A model generated the notes under the pieces. That model had not been told where the DNA came from and did not search any database. It saw only the letters and a list, made by a program, of their open reading frames with translations. This document shows, one piece after another, positions 43,671 to 51,710 of a stretch of 64,000 bases of DNA. Location of the stretch: the NCBI GenBank assembly GCA_002840685.1, contig PHBU01000003.1, positions 186,001-250,000 on the forward strand, written 5' to 3'. Origin of the DNA: Chloroflexi bacterium HGW-Chloroflexi-6 (GTDB lineage: Bacteria > Chloroflexota > Anaerolineae > Anaerolineales > Villigracilaceae). Positions within the stretch are counted from its first letter, which is position 1, and every line of letters begins with the position of its first letter. A program made the translations under genes and the position numbers.

Positions 43671-44585
43671 CTAGGGGTTTTGTAACACGGCAGATACAAC
43701 GATCCGCTGGTTATCGATGAGATAAGGATAACACGAGATGAGTGTTACCGATGGATTGGATGTGGGTGCCATCACTTCGACGCGGGTCGGTTCAACGACC
43801 TGGGTGCCGGTGATGACGTAGGTGTACTGGCGCTGGTTGGTGTAGACGATGATCACGTCGCCGGGCTGGAGTTTATCCAGTTCGCGGAAGATTTCGCCGA
43901 AGATGTCGTTGTGCGCCGATAGAACGATATTGCCGTTCTCACCCGGGTTTGGCGTGCCGATATGTTGGCCGACTCCCTTTTTGAGTTGTTCCCAGCCATC
44001 TCCCTGTACGATCGGCGCATCGATGCCGATGGCCGGGATCTGGATACGGATGCCCTGCGCCGGGCTGGACGTCGGAACGGGGATGTTGGCGATGTTCTGG
44101 ACGAGCGGGCGCAGGTGCTCGGGGATTTCGGCTTCATTGGGCTGCGCGCCGCCTTCGGCGTTGGGCGGGGTGTGCCCGGAGGGCAGCACAACGGCGGTGA
44201 TGAGCGCGGTGGCCTGGGCGGTGGGCTGCTGGATGGAGGCCGCGACTTCGTTGTTAAGGGTGCGCATGGTGTTGAAGAAGGTCAGTCCGATGCCGATCAG
44301 GCCGAGCACCGCCAGAATTTCGATGCCCAGTAAGAGCCTGTCCATAAACACCCGGCGCGGGTCTTTCGGGATGGGCTGAAAGGCCATTTCACCTTCGAGT
44401 GTTTCGACGATCCGACCCGGGTCGAGTTCATCTTCGGGTGCTTCAGGCGTTTCTACGGCCAATGAGATTACCCGCCCGGTGCGCTTGAAGCGTTCGAGGC
44501 GGTCATGGCGCGTAACGCGGCGTTTATCGAGCAGCAGGCGACGCAGTTCTTCTACTGATAAATCTTCTGGCCGTTTTTCACTCAT
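43671..44585 (-). CDS. sortase (class D/E-like)
   Basis: The 304-residue product has a long cytoplasmic N-terminus with Glu/Arg-rich helices, one membrane helix (about 93-115), a Thr/Pro-rich linker and a sortase barrel with the triad H225 (LSAHND), C285 (LISCYPY) and R294 (NQRIVV). Sortases cut a C-terminal LPxTG-like signal of secreted proteins and join them to another polymer or protein. No LPxTG-type substrate is recognisable in the window. ATG at 44583-44585 is nine bases from a TATAAT, so the message is nearly leaderless. Confidence 0.92.
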   Translation of the reverse strand: MSEKRPEDLSVEELRRLLLDKRRVTRHDRLERFKRTGRVISLAVETPEAPEDELDPGRIVETLEGEMAFQPIPKDPRRVFMDRLLLGIEILAVLGLIGIGLTFFNTMRTLNNEVAASIQQPTAQATALITAVVLPSGHTPPNAEGGAQPNEAEIPEHLRPLVQNIANIPVPTSSPAQGIRIQIPAIGIDAPIVQGDGWEQLKKGVGQHIGTPNPGENGNIVLSAHNDIFGEIFRELDKLQPGDVIIVYTNQRQYTYVITGTQVVEPTRVEVMAPTSNPSVTLISCYPYLIDNQRIVVSAVLQNP

Positions 44586-44594
44586 AGCAGGCCG

Positions 44595-44600
44595 ATTATA
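44595..44600 (-). promoter_or_regulatory. -10 box of the sortase gene
   Basis: TATAAT on the minus strand ends nine bases before the sortase ATG, predicting a leader of only a few bases. No good -35 is visible. Confidence 0.45.
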
Positions 44601-44697
44601 CCGCAAGGGGCTATGAAATTTACTCGAACAGGATATAATTAAAGTCCTTCTCCGTATGACGACAAACTGCGGAGTTCAAAACCCAAGGAGGATAACC

Positions 44698-44895
44698 ATG
44701 GCTTTTAGCTTCAAAAACTCACGCGGCGTGACTTATTTCCTTCACGCTAAGGCTACTCTTTTGAAGAGTGGTAAAACCCAAACCCTGTACTTCTTCTCGA
44801 AAGAGCAGAAGGAAGGCGTTCTCAATGCTGTACCTGCTGGTTACGCTGTTGCAGAGACAGCCAACGGTTTGCCTGTTTTGAAAAAGGCGGCTTAA
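44698..44895 (+). CDS. small conserved protein of unknown function
   Basis: The 65-residue product (MAFSFKNSRGVTYFLHAKAT..) is basic, soluble and has the pattern KSGKTQTLYFFSKEQ followed by VPAGYAVAETANGLPVLKK. I recall similar 60-70 residue proteins in many bacterial phyla with no assigned role. It has a strong ribosome site (AAGGAGG, 44686-44692), a TATAAT at 44634-44639 and its own terminator, so it is probably abundant. The start at 44698 is preferred over an upstream in-frame ATG at 44656. Confidence 0.85.
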   Translation: MAFSFKNSRGVTYFLHAKATLLKSGKTQTLYFFSKEQKEGVLNAVPAGYAVAETANGLPVLKKAA

Positions 44896-44903
44896 TTTAA
44901 ACG

Positions 44904-44940
44904 AAGAGCCGGGCTTTTTAAAAAGAGCCCGGCTCTTTCC
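44904..44940 (+). terminator. terminator after the small conserved protein
   Basis: A 12-bp GC-rich stem (AAGAGCCGGGCT, 44904-44915, with 44926-44937) around a T/A loop, ending in CTTTCC. Confidence 0.85.
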
Positions 44941-44969
44941 TTGTAATTTCAAGATAGTCTTGTTATAAT
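44941..44969 (+). promoter_or_regulatory. promoter of tRNA-Val
   Basis: TTGTAA (44941-44946) and TATAAT (44964-44969) are 17 bases apart and lie 14 bases before the tRNA. Confidence 0.75.
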
Positions 44970-44983
44970 ATCGCTCTGCTTTT

Positions 44984-45057
44984 GGGCGGGTAGCTCAGTT
45001 GGTTAGAGCATTGCGTTGACATCGCAAAGGTCGTAGGTTCGAGTCCTATTCCGCCCA
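44984..45057 (+). tRNA. tRNA-Val (anticodon GAC)
   Basis: The cloverleaf has a 7-bp acceptor stem (GGGCGGG with TCCGCCC, one G-U), D-arm with TAGCTCAGTTGGTTAGAGCA, anticodon stem TTGCG/CGCAA with loop TTGACAT (GAC at 45018-45020), and T-arm GTAGGTTCGAGTCCTAT. The encoded 3' end is ACAA, so CCA must be added after transcription. It reads GTC and GTT codons. Confidence 0.97.
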
Positions 45058-45065
45058 CAAAATAA

Positions 45066-45364
45066 TATCTAAACACGAAGACCGGGACGAGTAAACGGGA
45101 AATTGCTGACAGGGAGAGCAAGGCCATAGATTGAGAGCCTGCTCCGGCCAAAACCGTCGAAAACCACCTGCGAGTGTTGAACAGAACGGTTTTCATGATT
45201 TTGTGAAAACCAAGTAAGAAAAACGGCTGGCTCCGTTATCGGCCTAAGAGATATTCTGAGCGCAGGGTTGAGCTAGTCGAAACCCTAAGTCAAAGAATAA
45301 ATCGGGTGGAATCGCGTGAAGTGTAATTTACTCTCGCCCCGAATGGGTGCGAGAGTTTTTGTTT
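45066..45364 (+). promoter_or_regulatory. T-box leader controlling thrS
   Basis: The 300-base untranslated region before thrS has a stem I region with a GACGAGTAA element and an AG-rich distal part, the T-box sequence GGGTGGAATCGCGTG (45304-45318), and a terminator hairpin with T-run (45331-45364). T-boxes sense uncharged tRNA: the specifier pairs with the anticodon and the TGGN bulge with the tRNA 3' end. ACC at 45163-45168, on the 3' side of stem I, is the likely Thr specifier. TGGA in the bulge predicts a tRNA-Thr with U as discriminator base. The preceding tRNA-Val promoter may also feed this leader. Confidence 0.88.
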
Positions 45365-45382
45365 TCCTTGAAGGAGGTACGA

Positions 45383-47182
45383 ATGTCTGACCGATACGAA
45401 GATTCACAACTCTATAAGATTCGCCATTCTGCTGCGCATATCATGGCGCAGGCGGTGCTGGAATTTTACCCCGAGACCAAGTACACAATTGGCCCGCCGG
45501 TGGAGAATGGTTTTTATTACGATTTTGAACTGCCCGCGCCGATCACTGCTGAAGACTTGGAAAAAATCGAAAAGCGCATGCGCCAAATCATCTCAGGCGG
45601 GCATGTCTTTGAGAAAAAGGTATTATCCGCAGACGAGGCCCGTCAGGTTTTCAAAGACCAGCCTTACAAGCTGGAATTGATCGACGGGCTTGAAAAAGGT
45701 GGCCTGGACGAGTATGGCAATCCGCTGGATGTCAAACCGGACATTTCCATTTACCAGCACGATACCTTTACCGATTTGTGCCGTGGCCCGCATGTAGAAA
45801 ACACGCGCCAGATCAACCCGAGCGCCATTAAGTTGATGTCGATCGCCGGGGCTTATTGGCGCGGCGATGAGAACAACAAGATGCTGACGCGCATCTACGG
45901 CACGGCCTGGCAAAAACCGGATGAACTCAAGCAATATCTGCTCATGCTGGAAGAAGCCAAGAAGCGCGATCATCGCAAGCTGGGCAAGGAACTGGAGATC
46001 TTCTTTTTCGACGATGAAGTTGGCCCTGGCCTGCCGCTCTGGATGCCAAACGGGACGATCATTGCCGATGAACTTGAAAACCTGGCCAAGGAAATGGAAT
46101 CCAACGCCGGTTACCAGCGCGTCCGCACGCCCAACCTGACCAAGGAAGACCTGTTCATCCGCTCTGGCCACCTGCCGTACTATGCCGAAAGCATGTATCC
46201 GCCCATGGAACTGGAAGGCGTGAAATACTACGTCAAGCCGATGAACTGCCCGATGCACCACAAAATCTTCGGCGCGCGTCCGCGCTCGTATCGCGAACTG
46301 CCCATCCGCCTGGCCGAGTATGGAACGTGTTACCGCTACGAGAAATCGGGTGAACTGTTCGGGTTGATGCGCGTACGCTCAATGCAGATGAACGATGCCC
46401 ACATCTACTGTTCTGAAGAGCAGTTTGAGAGCGAGTTCATGGGCGTGATCGACCTGTACAAAAAATATTTCGAACTCTTCAACATCGGCAAATATGTCAT
46501 GCGCCTTTCCCTGCATGGCAAGGCCGGTTTGGGTAAGAAATTTGTCGACAACGAACGGCTGTGGCTGAAGACCGAAGATATGGTCCGCCGCGCAATGCAG
46601 AATGGCGGCGTGCCTTTTGTCGAAGTGCAGAACGAGGCCGCTTTCTACGGGCCGAAGATCGATGTCCAGATCTGGAGCGCGATCGGGCGCGAGTTCACGC
46701 TGGCCACGAACCAGGTCGATTTTGCCGTGCCGGAACGCTTTGACCTGAAATTCGTCAATCGCGAAGGTCAGGATGAAATTCCGCTCTGCATCCACCGCGC
46801 GCCGCTCAGCACGCACGAACGCATGATCGGATTCCTGATCGAGCATTACGCCGGGGCCTTCCCGGTCTGGCTTGCGCCCGAACAGGTGCGCGTCATCCCG
46901 ATCACGGACGGGCAGAACGAGTATGCGGCCCAGATCGCCAGCCAGCTCAAACAGGCTGGCGTGCGGGTCAGCGCCGACCTGGGGACGGACCGCATGAACG
47001 GCAAAATCCGTCAGGCGCAGTTGATGAAGGTGCCTTACATGGTTGTGATTGGCGCGAATGAAGCCGAAGCCGGTGTGGTGTCGCTGCGCATGCGCGATGG
47101 CGCCCAGTTGAATAACATCCCAATGGCTGAGTTTATGGCGCGGGTCAAAGACCGCATCAGCCGCCGGGCAAGCGAGTTGTAA
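45383..47182 (+). CDS. thrS: threonyl-tRNA synthetase lacking the TGS domain
   Basis: The 599-residue enzyme charges tRNA-Thr. It starts directly with the editing-domain region (YKIRHSAAHIMAQAV, IGPPVENGFYYDF) and lacks the 60-residue N-terminal TGS domain. The class II core has the zinc ligand Cys and partner residues (KPMNCPMHHKIF), motif 2 (GTCYRYEKSGEL) and motif 3 (PLSTHERMIGFL), then an anticodon-binding domain. ATG at 45383 has AAGGAGGT at 45371-45378; the in-frame start upstream lies within the T-box terminator. Controlled by the T-box leader. Confidence 0.96.
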   Translation: MSDRYEDSQLYKIRHSAAHIMAQAVLEFYPETKYTIGPPVENGFYYDFELPAPITAEDLEKIEKRMRQIISGGHVFEKKVLSADEARQVFKDQPYKLELIDGLEKGGLDEYGNPLDVKPDISIYQHDTFTDLCRGPHVENTRQINPSAIKLMSIAGAYWRGDENNKMLTRIYGTAWQKPDELKQYLLMLEEAKKRDHRKLGKELEIFFFDDEVGPGLPLWMPNGTIIADELENLAKEMESNAGYQRVRTPNLTKEDLFIRSGHLPYYAESMYPPMELEGVKYYVKPMNCPMHHKIFGARPRSYRELPIRLAEYGTCYRYEKSGELFGLMRVRSMQMNDAHIYCSEEQFESEFMGVIDLYKKYFELFNIGKYVMRLSLHGKAGLGKKFVDNERLWLKTEDMVRRAMQNGGVPFVEVQNEAAFYGPKIDVQIWSAIGREFTLATNQVDFAVPERFDLKFVNREGQDEIPLCIHRAPLSTHERMIGFLIEHYAGAFPVWLAPEQVRVIPITDGQNEYAAQIASQLKQAGVRVSADLGTDRMNGKIRQAQLMKVPYMVVIGANEAEAGVVSLRMRDGAQLNNIPMAEFMARVKDRISRRASEL

Positions 47183-47194
47183 GCGAACAGAATC

Positions 47195-47231
47195 AAAAAC
47201 AGGCGCAAAATTTGCGCCTGTTTTTTGTTTT
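47195..47231. terminator. bidirectional terminator between thrS and pfkA
   Basis: A 15-bp perfect stem (AAAAACAGGCGCAAA with complement at 47211-47225) followed by TTTTTTGTTTT; its A/T flanks suit both converging genes. Confidence 0.92.
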
Positions 47232-47242
47232 CATTCAATCGA

Positions 47243-48364
47243 TCAGTCTGGTTCGCAGAAGCTGATGCCGAGATCTTTGGCGGTCTGGATGATGTCGCTG
47301 TCGATCGGCACAGACTTCATCTGGCCCTGGGCTTCTTCGATCGGTACGAATTTCATTTGCTGGCCATCGAGGGCAACCATAACGTTCGAGAGACCCTGCT
47401 CCAGGGCGCGCACAGCCGCCGCGCCAAAACGCAGTGCGATGACACGGTCGAAGGCGGTCGGCGTTCCGCCGCGCAGCAGGTGGCCCAGAACAACAACCCG
47501 GGTCTCTTTGCCAGTGATTTCCTGAATTTCGGCGGCAACTTTTTCGCCGATGCCGCCCAACCTTTCGGCGCGTCCGGCTTCCTTGTGAACAACGGAAGAT
47601 TTGCCGCCAATCGGTTTGGCGCCTTCGGCCACAACCACGATCGTGAAGAATCGTCCGCCTTGTTCGCGTTCCTGGATCTTTTGCGAAACCTTGCTCAGGT
47701 CATAGGGGATCTCTGGGATGAGGATGATATCTGCCGAGCCGGCAATGCCCGATTCGACAGCGATCCAGCCTGCGTAGCGGCCCATGACTTCAACGACCAT
47801 CACCCGTCCGTGCGAGGCGGCCGTTGAGTGCAGGCGGTCGATGCCTTCGACTGCGAAAGCGACTGCGCTATCGAAACCGAAAGTGACATCGGTTTTGTCA
47901 AGATCGTTGTCAATCGTTTTGGGGACGGCGATCACGCGCAGACCCTTTTTGGCGAGCACATCGCCGATTTCCAGCGAACCGTCGCCGCCGACTGTGATCA
48001 GCGCATCGATGCCGTGCAAGGCAAAAGCGCGCACGATCTCATCGGTGCGGTCGACTTCTTCTTTTGAACCATCCGGCATGACGATCGGGTAGCGCATCGG
48101 GTTGTTGCGGTTGCTGGTACCGATAATTGTGCCGCCCAGGTGGGTGATTCCGCGCACACGGTCTCGGGTCAGGCGGATAATGCCGCCTTCGGGGTATTGT
48201 TCGGGGGTTAACATACCGTGAAAGCCATCGCGGATGCCGTACATTTCCCAGCCGCGTTTCAGACCAGACAAAACGGCGGCGCGGATAACGGCGTTCAAAC
48301 CGGGGGCGTCGCCGCCGCCAGTGCTGATCGCAACGCGTTTAATAGGGCGTAGTTCTTGTGTCAT
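47243..48364 (-). CDS. pfkA: 6-phosphofructokinase
   Basis: The 373-residue enzyme phosphorylates fructose 6-phosphate in glycolysis. Visible motifs are STGGGDAPGLNAVIR, GGDGS (126-130), PKTIDND (148-154) and MGRYAGWIA. Gly in GGDGS favours ATP as donor, whereas Lys in PKTIDND is typical of the PPi-dependent and group III forms, so the phosphoryl donor is uncertain. Length exceeds the 320 residues of E. coli PfkA. Single gene, convergent with thrS. Confidence 0.93.
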   Translation of the reverse strand: MTQELRPIKRVAISTGGGDAPGLNAVIRAAVLSGLKRGWEMYGIRDGFHGMLTPEQYPEGGIIRLTRDRVRGITHLGGTIIGTSNRNNPMRYPIVMPDGSKEEVDRTDEIVRAFALHGIDALITVGGDGSLEIGDVLAKKGLRVIAVPKTIDNDLDKTDVTFGFDSAVAFAVEGIDRLHSTAASHGRVMVVEVMGRYAGWIAVESGIAGSADIILIPEIPYDLSKVSQKIQEREQGGRFFTIVVVAEGAKPIGGKSSVVHKEAGRAERLGGIGEKVAAEIQEITGKETRVVVLGHLLRGGTPTAFDRVIALRFGAAAVRALEQGLSNVMVALDGQQMKFVPIEEAQGQMKSVPIDSDIIQTAKDLGISFCEPD

Positions 48365-48565
48365 AAAATAATCTCCATGTATAAGTTCAAAATTTCACGC
48401 AGAGCATTATACCCGTTCCGCTCAAAAATACACAGTTAGATATGGCGCTATTTCGCCTTTTTTATGCCGGCAGGAAGGCGCAATCTGCGCCTCGGGGCAT
48501 TTTATAACCGCTTTGCGCGATGGCTGGTAAAATCATTCTGTTTTTATCTCATAAAAAGGTGTGTT

Positions 48566-49489
48566 ATGTCAAACTGGCTCGAAGTTTCTCTAACTGTCAA
48601 CGGTGAACTGGCTGAAGCCGTTGCCGATGTTCTTGCGCGTTTTGCGCCCAACGGCGTGGTAACCGAACAGGCGGTCAAATTTATGGATGATGAGGACGAG
48701 GGCACGCCGGTTGGCGATATCACTGTCCGCGCCTATCTCGTGGCGGATGAGACCCTGGAAGATACCCGCCAGAAGCTCGAAGAATCGCTCTACTACCTGG
48801 GGATGATCCAGCCTTTGCCTGTTCCCGTTTTCACGCCGATTGCCGACCAAAACTGGATGGAGGCCTGGAAAGTGCGCTACCAGCCCATTTTGATCGGGAA
48901 AAAGCTGGTGATCGTGCCGGCCTGGATGGAATCACCCGATCCGCAGCGTGCTTCCATTAAAATTGATCCTGGTATGGCCTTTGGCACGGGAACCCATCCC
49001 ACCACCCAACTCTGCCTGGAGTTTGTGGAAGAGTGCCTGCCTGAAAACTGTCCGCTGGTGATCGATGTGGGTTGTGGCTCAGGGATTTTATCGATCGCGG
49101 CCTTGAAGTTGGGAGCGGTATCGGCCCTGGGGGTCGATATCGACCAGGCTTCGGTGGTCAACAGCCGCGAAAACGCCGAAAATAACGATGTCGATAGCGA
49201 GGCGTTCCGCTTGGGGTTGGGATCGGTAACTGAAGTTCTGGACGGGCAGTTTGGGGACACTCACGCGCCGCTGGTGCTGGCAAACATCCTGGGGCCAGTG
49301 CTGATCCGCTTGTTCGATGCTGGTCTGGCCGATCTGGTCGCTCCGGGTGGGACGCTGATCCTTTCAGGCATTCTCAGCCACCTGGCAGCGGATGTGGCCG
49401 CTGCGGCGCAGAAGAAAGGCCTGTCGCTTATCGAGACGAAACAGATTGGCGACTGGGTTGCCCTGCGGGTGGACCGGCTGGCGGCGTAA
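48566..49489 (+). CDS. prmA: ribosomal protein L11 methyltransferase
   Basis: The 307-residue enzyme trimethylates ribosomal protein L11. It has the N-terminal recognition domain (NWLEVSLTVNGELAEA), the linker DQNWMEAWKVRYQP, and the SAM domain with DPGMAFGTGTHPTTQLCLE, VIDVGCGSGILSIAALKLG and the LANILGPV motif. ATG at 48566 follows AAAAAGGTG; a long upstream extension without homology is rejected. Its last 62 bases overlap the 3' end of the convergent kinase gene. Confidence 0.95.
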   Translation: MSNWLEVSLTVNGELAEAVADVLARFAPNGVVTEQAVKFMDDEDEGTPVGDITVRAYLVADETLEDTRQKLEESLYYLGMIQPLPVPVFTPIADQNWMEAWKVRYQPILIGKKLVIVPAWMESPDPQRASIKIDPGMAFGTGTHPTTQLCLEFVEECLPENCPLVIDVGCGSGILSIAALKLGAVSALGVDIDQASVVNSRENAENNDVDSEAFRLGLGSVTEVLDGQFGDTHAPLVLANILGPVLIRLFDAGLADLVAPGGTLILSGILSHLAADVAAAAQKKGLSLIETKQIGDWVALRVDRLAA

Positions 49490-51695
49490 GATCGAGAAAG
49501 TATGCCCCAATGGCTGTCAGGGCGGCAATCACAGAAATCAGAATGAACACCTGGCCTGCGGGCCAGGTGTATTCATAATAAAGCATCGGGAAGGGGCGAT
49601 ATGCAAGCGAGGTATGCGCCCACCAGGAGCCGAACAGCGTTACGATCATGCCAGCCGCCGACCACAGTATTTTGAAGATCCGCTGACGGGCCAGGCTGGC
49701 AAGCGAGAAAACCAGCCCGATGGCCAAACAACCGGCCAGCAAGGCTGCAGATTTACCGAAGTTATCCATTTGTAGAATTTCGTAGCGCTCAAGCAGCAGG
49801 GTCTGGTACAGCATGAAAACGCTTGTGATCGGCAGCCCGCCCAACAGGCTGGCGCTGAGCACTCTTTGCCAGACCGGGCTTTTGGGGAATCGTTCGACGA
49901 TAAGGCGTATCAGCGGAATGCCTAGGGCAAAGCCTGCGCCGATGAACAGTCCGTGCTGAATGGCGGTCAGAAAGCGGGCCGTATCGAGAAAAACATTTAA
50001 GCGATAAATGGTGTAGGTAAAGATGCCAAACCCGAAACCTGCCCCAAGCAGGGAAGTCAGTGCGATCAGCGCCAGACGATTGGGGTTGGCAAAACCTTGT
50101 TCAAGGATCCACTCTGCCAGCGCTTCGAAGCGGGGGTAGGTTGGGATGGTTACAGGCAGGCTTCCGGCAGTTTGCAGTGCCTTGAGCAGCATGGGCAGGC
50201 GGCGTTTTGGCGAGGCTGCCTTGAATGCAATTTCAAGGGCTTTTTCTGAGTGCAGGTGGCCGATAAGCTGGGCGGCTTCATTGCCGACGGGTGATTCTTC
50301 GAGGGCCTGGTAAGCCAGCAAGGCATCTTCCTCCAGGCTTAATACGATTGGCTGCCACTTTTGGCCGGCTGGCAAAATTTGGCGCAGGATGCCAAGCAGG
50401 CCCTGGCGGATCTGGCGGTCCTGCGTCAGGCCAATACCCTTCAGGATGGCTTGAACAATGGAGTCTTTTGCTGAAAATTTTTGCGCAAGCAATGCCTGGT
50501 CACGGGATAATAGGCCGGCAATCCGGTGGCGAATTTCATCCTGTTCATCTCGCAGCAAGTGTATGGCAACGGCCAGCCGGTCTTGCAACGATTCGGTGCG
50601 TTGCCACCATTCTTCATGTTTATAGCCGTAACTGATGGCGATATTTAGCATGAATTGCGGGGTCTGCTGGCGGGCCTGTTCAACCTGCTGGCTGGATTCG
50701 ACGATGGCAAAGGATGTCAGGCTTAGCGGAATGGTCGAATCGAGCGATCTCCAGTTGCGGACTCCCTTTTGGTAAATTTCAACCGCATTCAGGTTTCTGA
50801 TCGCATTTTCGTCCCAGTCGAGCGGAGATGCCACCTTTTTGGGCTGAAGGCCGGCAGCTTCACAGATCAACTGCATGGCAGCCCCCGCTGTTGGCGGGCG
50901 CGCTTCGGGCAGGGTTGCGGTCACCTGGCGCAAAACTGTCACCAGGTTTTCCGGCAGGCTTGGGACGACTTCGCGCGGATCTGGCATCTCTTCCCTTGTT
51001 TGTAGCTGCTGGATGCCGAGTACCTTTTCTCCTTGCCAGGGAAGTTCACCGGTCAGTAATTCATAGATCACGATCCCAAAGCTGTACACATCTGATTCGC
51101 GCCGCGCCTCAGACATGGTGTGTTGTTCGGGAGACGCATAAAAAGGAGTTCCGCGCCCGGTGTGCATGGCCTGGGTATTGGTCGAGATGACCCGCGCCAG
51201 CCCGAAATCAGACAGGTAGATGTTTTGGTGTAGATCAAGCAGGATGTTGGAGGGCTTCAAATCACGGTGGATAAAATCCTGCTCGTGCAAGTGATCGAGC
51301 GCGGCGGCGATTTTGGATGCATATTCAATCGCTTTTGGGAGAGGCATTGGCCCGGCATTGATCAAATCTTCGAGTGAGCCCCCGGGGATGTATGGCGAAA
51401 CGATATAGCGCAGCACCGCTGACGAGCCGAAATCCACCATCGGCAGGATGTAGGGGTGATGCAAATTCAGCAGCTTGCCGATTTGCCGTTCGTGCTGGAT
51501 GTCGTCGGCGGATTTTTTTTCTGTGGCTTCGGGGGTTTCTGAGAACTTGATCGCTACGATCATGTTGTGCTGCTGATCGAGCGCCGACCAAACACAACCC
51601 TGACCGCCCTCGCCGATTTGTTCGAGGATGCGATAGTGTTTGAATTCCTGCCCGCTATGGATTTCGCTGATGCGGTTAAAGGGGAGCTCTGGCAT
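49428..51695 (-). CDS. membrane Ser/Thr protein kinase
   Basis: The 755-residue product has a PknB-type kinase domain (about 15-290): GEGGQGCVW glycine loop, K50 (VAIKF), catalytic HRDLKPSN with D145, DFG at 163-165 and GTPFYASPEQH. A helical repeat region (about 300-530; LLRDEQDEIRHRIAGLL and similar HEAT-like pieces) and five or six C-terminal membrane helices follow, ending in a Pro/Ser-rich tail. It is transcribed after the FHA and FecR-like genes. FHA domains bind phosphothreonine, so the FHA protein is a likely substrate. The 3' end overlaps prmA. Confidence 0.92.
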   Translation of the reverse strand: MPELPFNRISEIHSGQEFKHYRILEQIGEGGQGCVWSALDQQHNMIVAIKFSETPEATEKKSADDIQHERQIGKLLNLHHPYILPMVDFGSSAVLRYIVSPYIPGGSLEDLINAGPMPLPKAIEYASKIAAALDHLHEQDFIHRDLKPSNILLDLHQNIYLSDFGLARVISTNTQAMHTGRGTPFYASPEQHTMSEARRESDVYSFGIVIYELLTGELPWQGEKVLGIQQLQTREEMPDPREVVPSLPENLVTVLRQVTATLPEARPPTAGAAMQLICEAAGLQPKKVASPLDWDENAIRNLNAVEIYQKGVRNWRSLDSTIPLSLTSFAIVESSQQVEQARQQTPQFMLNIAISYGYKHEEWWQRTESLQDRLAVAIHLLRDEQDEIRHRIAGLLSRDQALLAQKFSAKDSIVQAILKGIGLTQDRQIRQGLLGILRQILPAGQKWQPIVLSLEEDALLAYQALEESPVGNEAAQLIGHLHSEKALEIAFKAASPKRRLPMLLKALQTAGSLPVTIPTYPRFEALAEWILEQGFANPNRLALIALTSLLGAGFGFGIFTYTIYRLNVFLDTARFLTAIQHGLFIGAGFALGIPLIRLIVERFPKSPVWQRVLSASLLGGLPITSVFMLYQTLLLERYEILQMDNFGKSAALLAGCLAIGLVFSLASLARQRIFKILWSAAGMIVTLFGSWWAHTSLAYRPFPMLYYEYTWPAGQVFILISVIAALTAIGAYFLDLTPPAGPPAGQPSRQSVSSR

Positions 51696-51710
51696 TGGGG
51701 ACGCAGTAGG

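Noticed and set aside
43478..43699. 73-codon minus-strand frame overlapping the small membrane protein
   Set aside because: Ser/Lys-rich shadow; the 49-codon frame has a ribosome site, membrane helix and family-like sequence.
45347..45382. In-frame GTG start 12 codons upstream of thrS
   Set aside because: It lies in the T-box terminator stem; the downstream ATG has a strong ribosome site.
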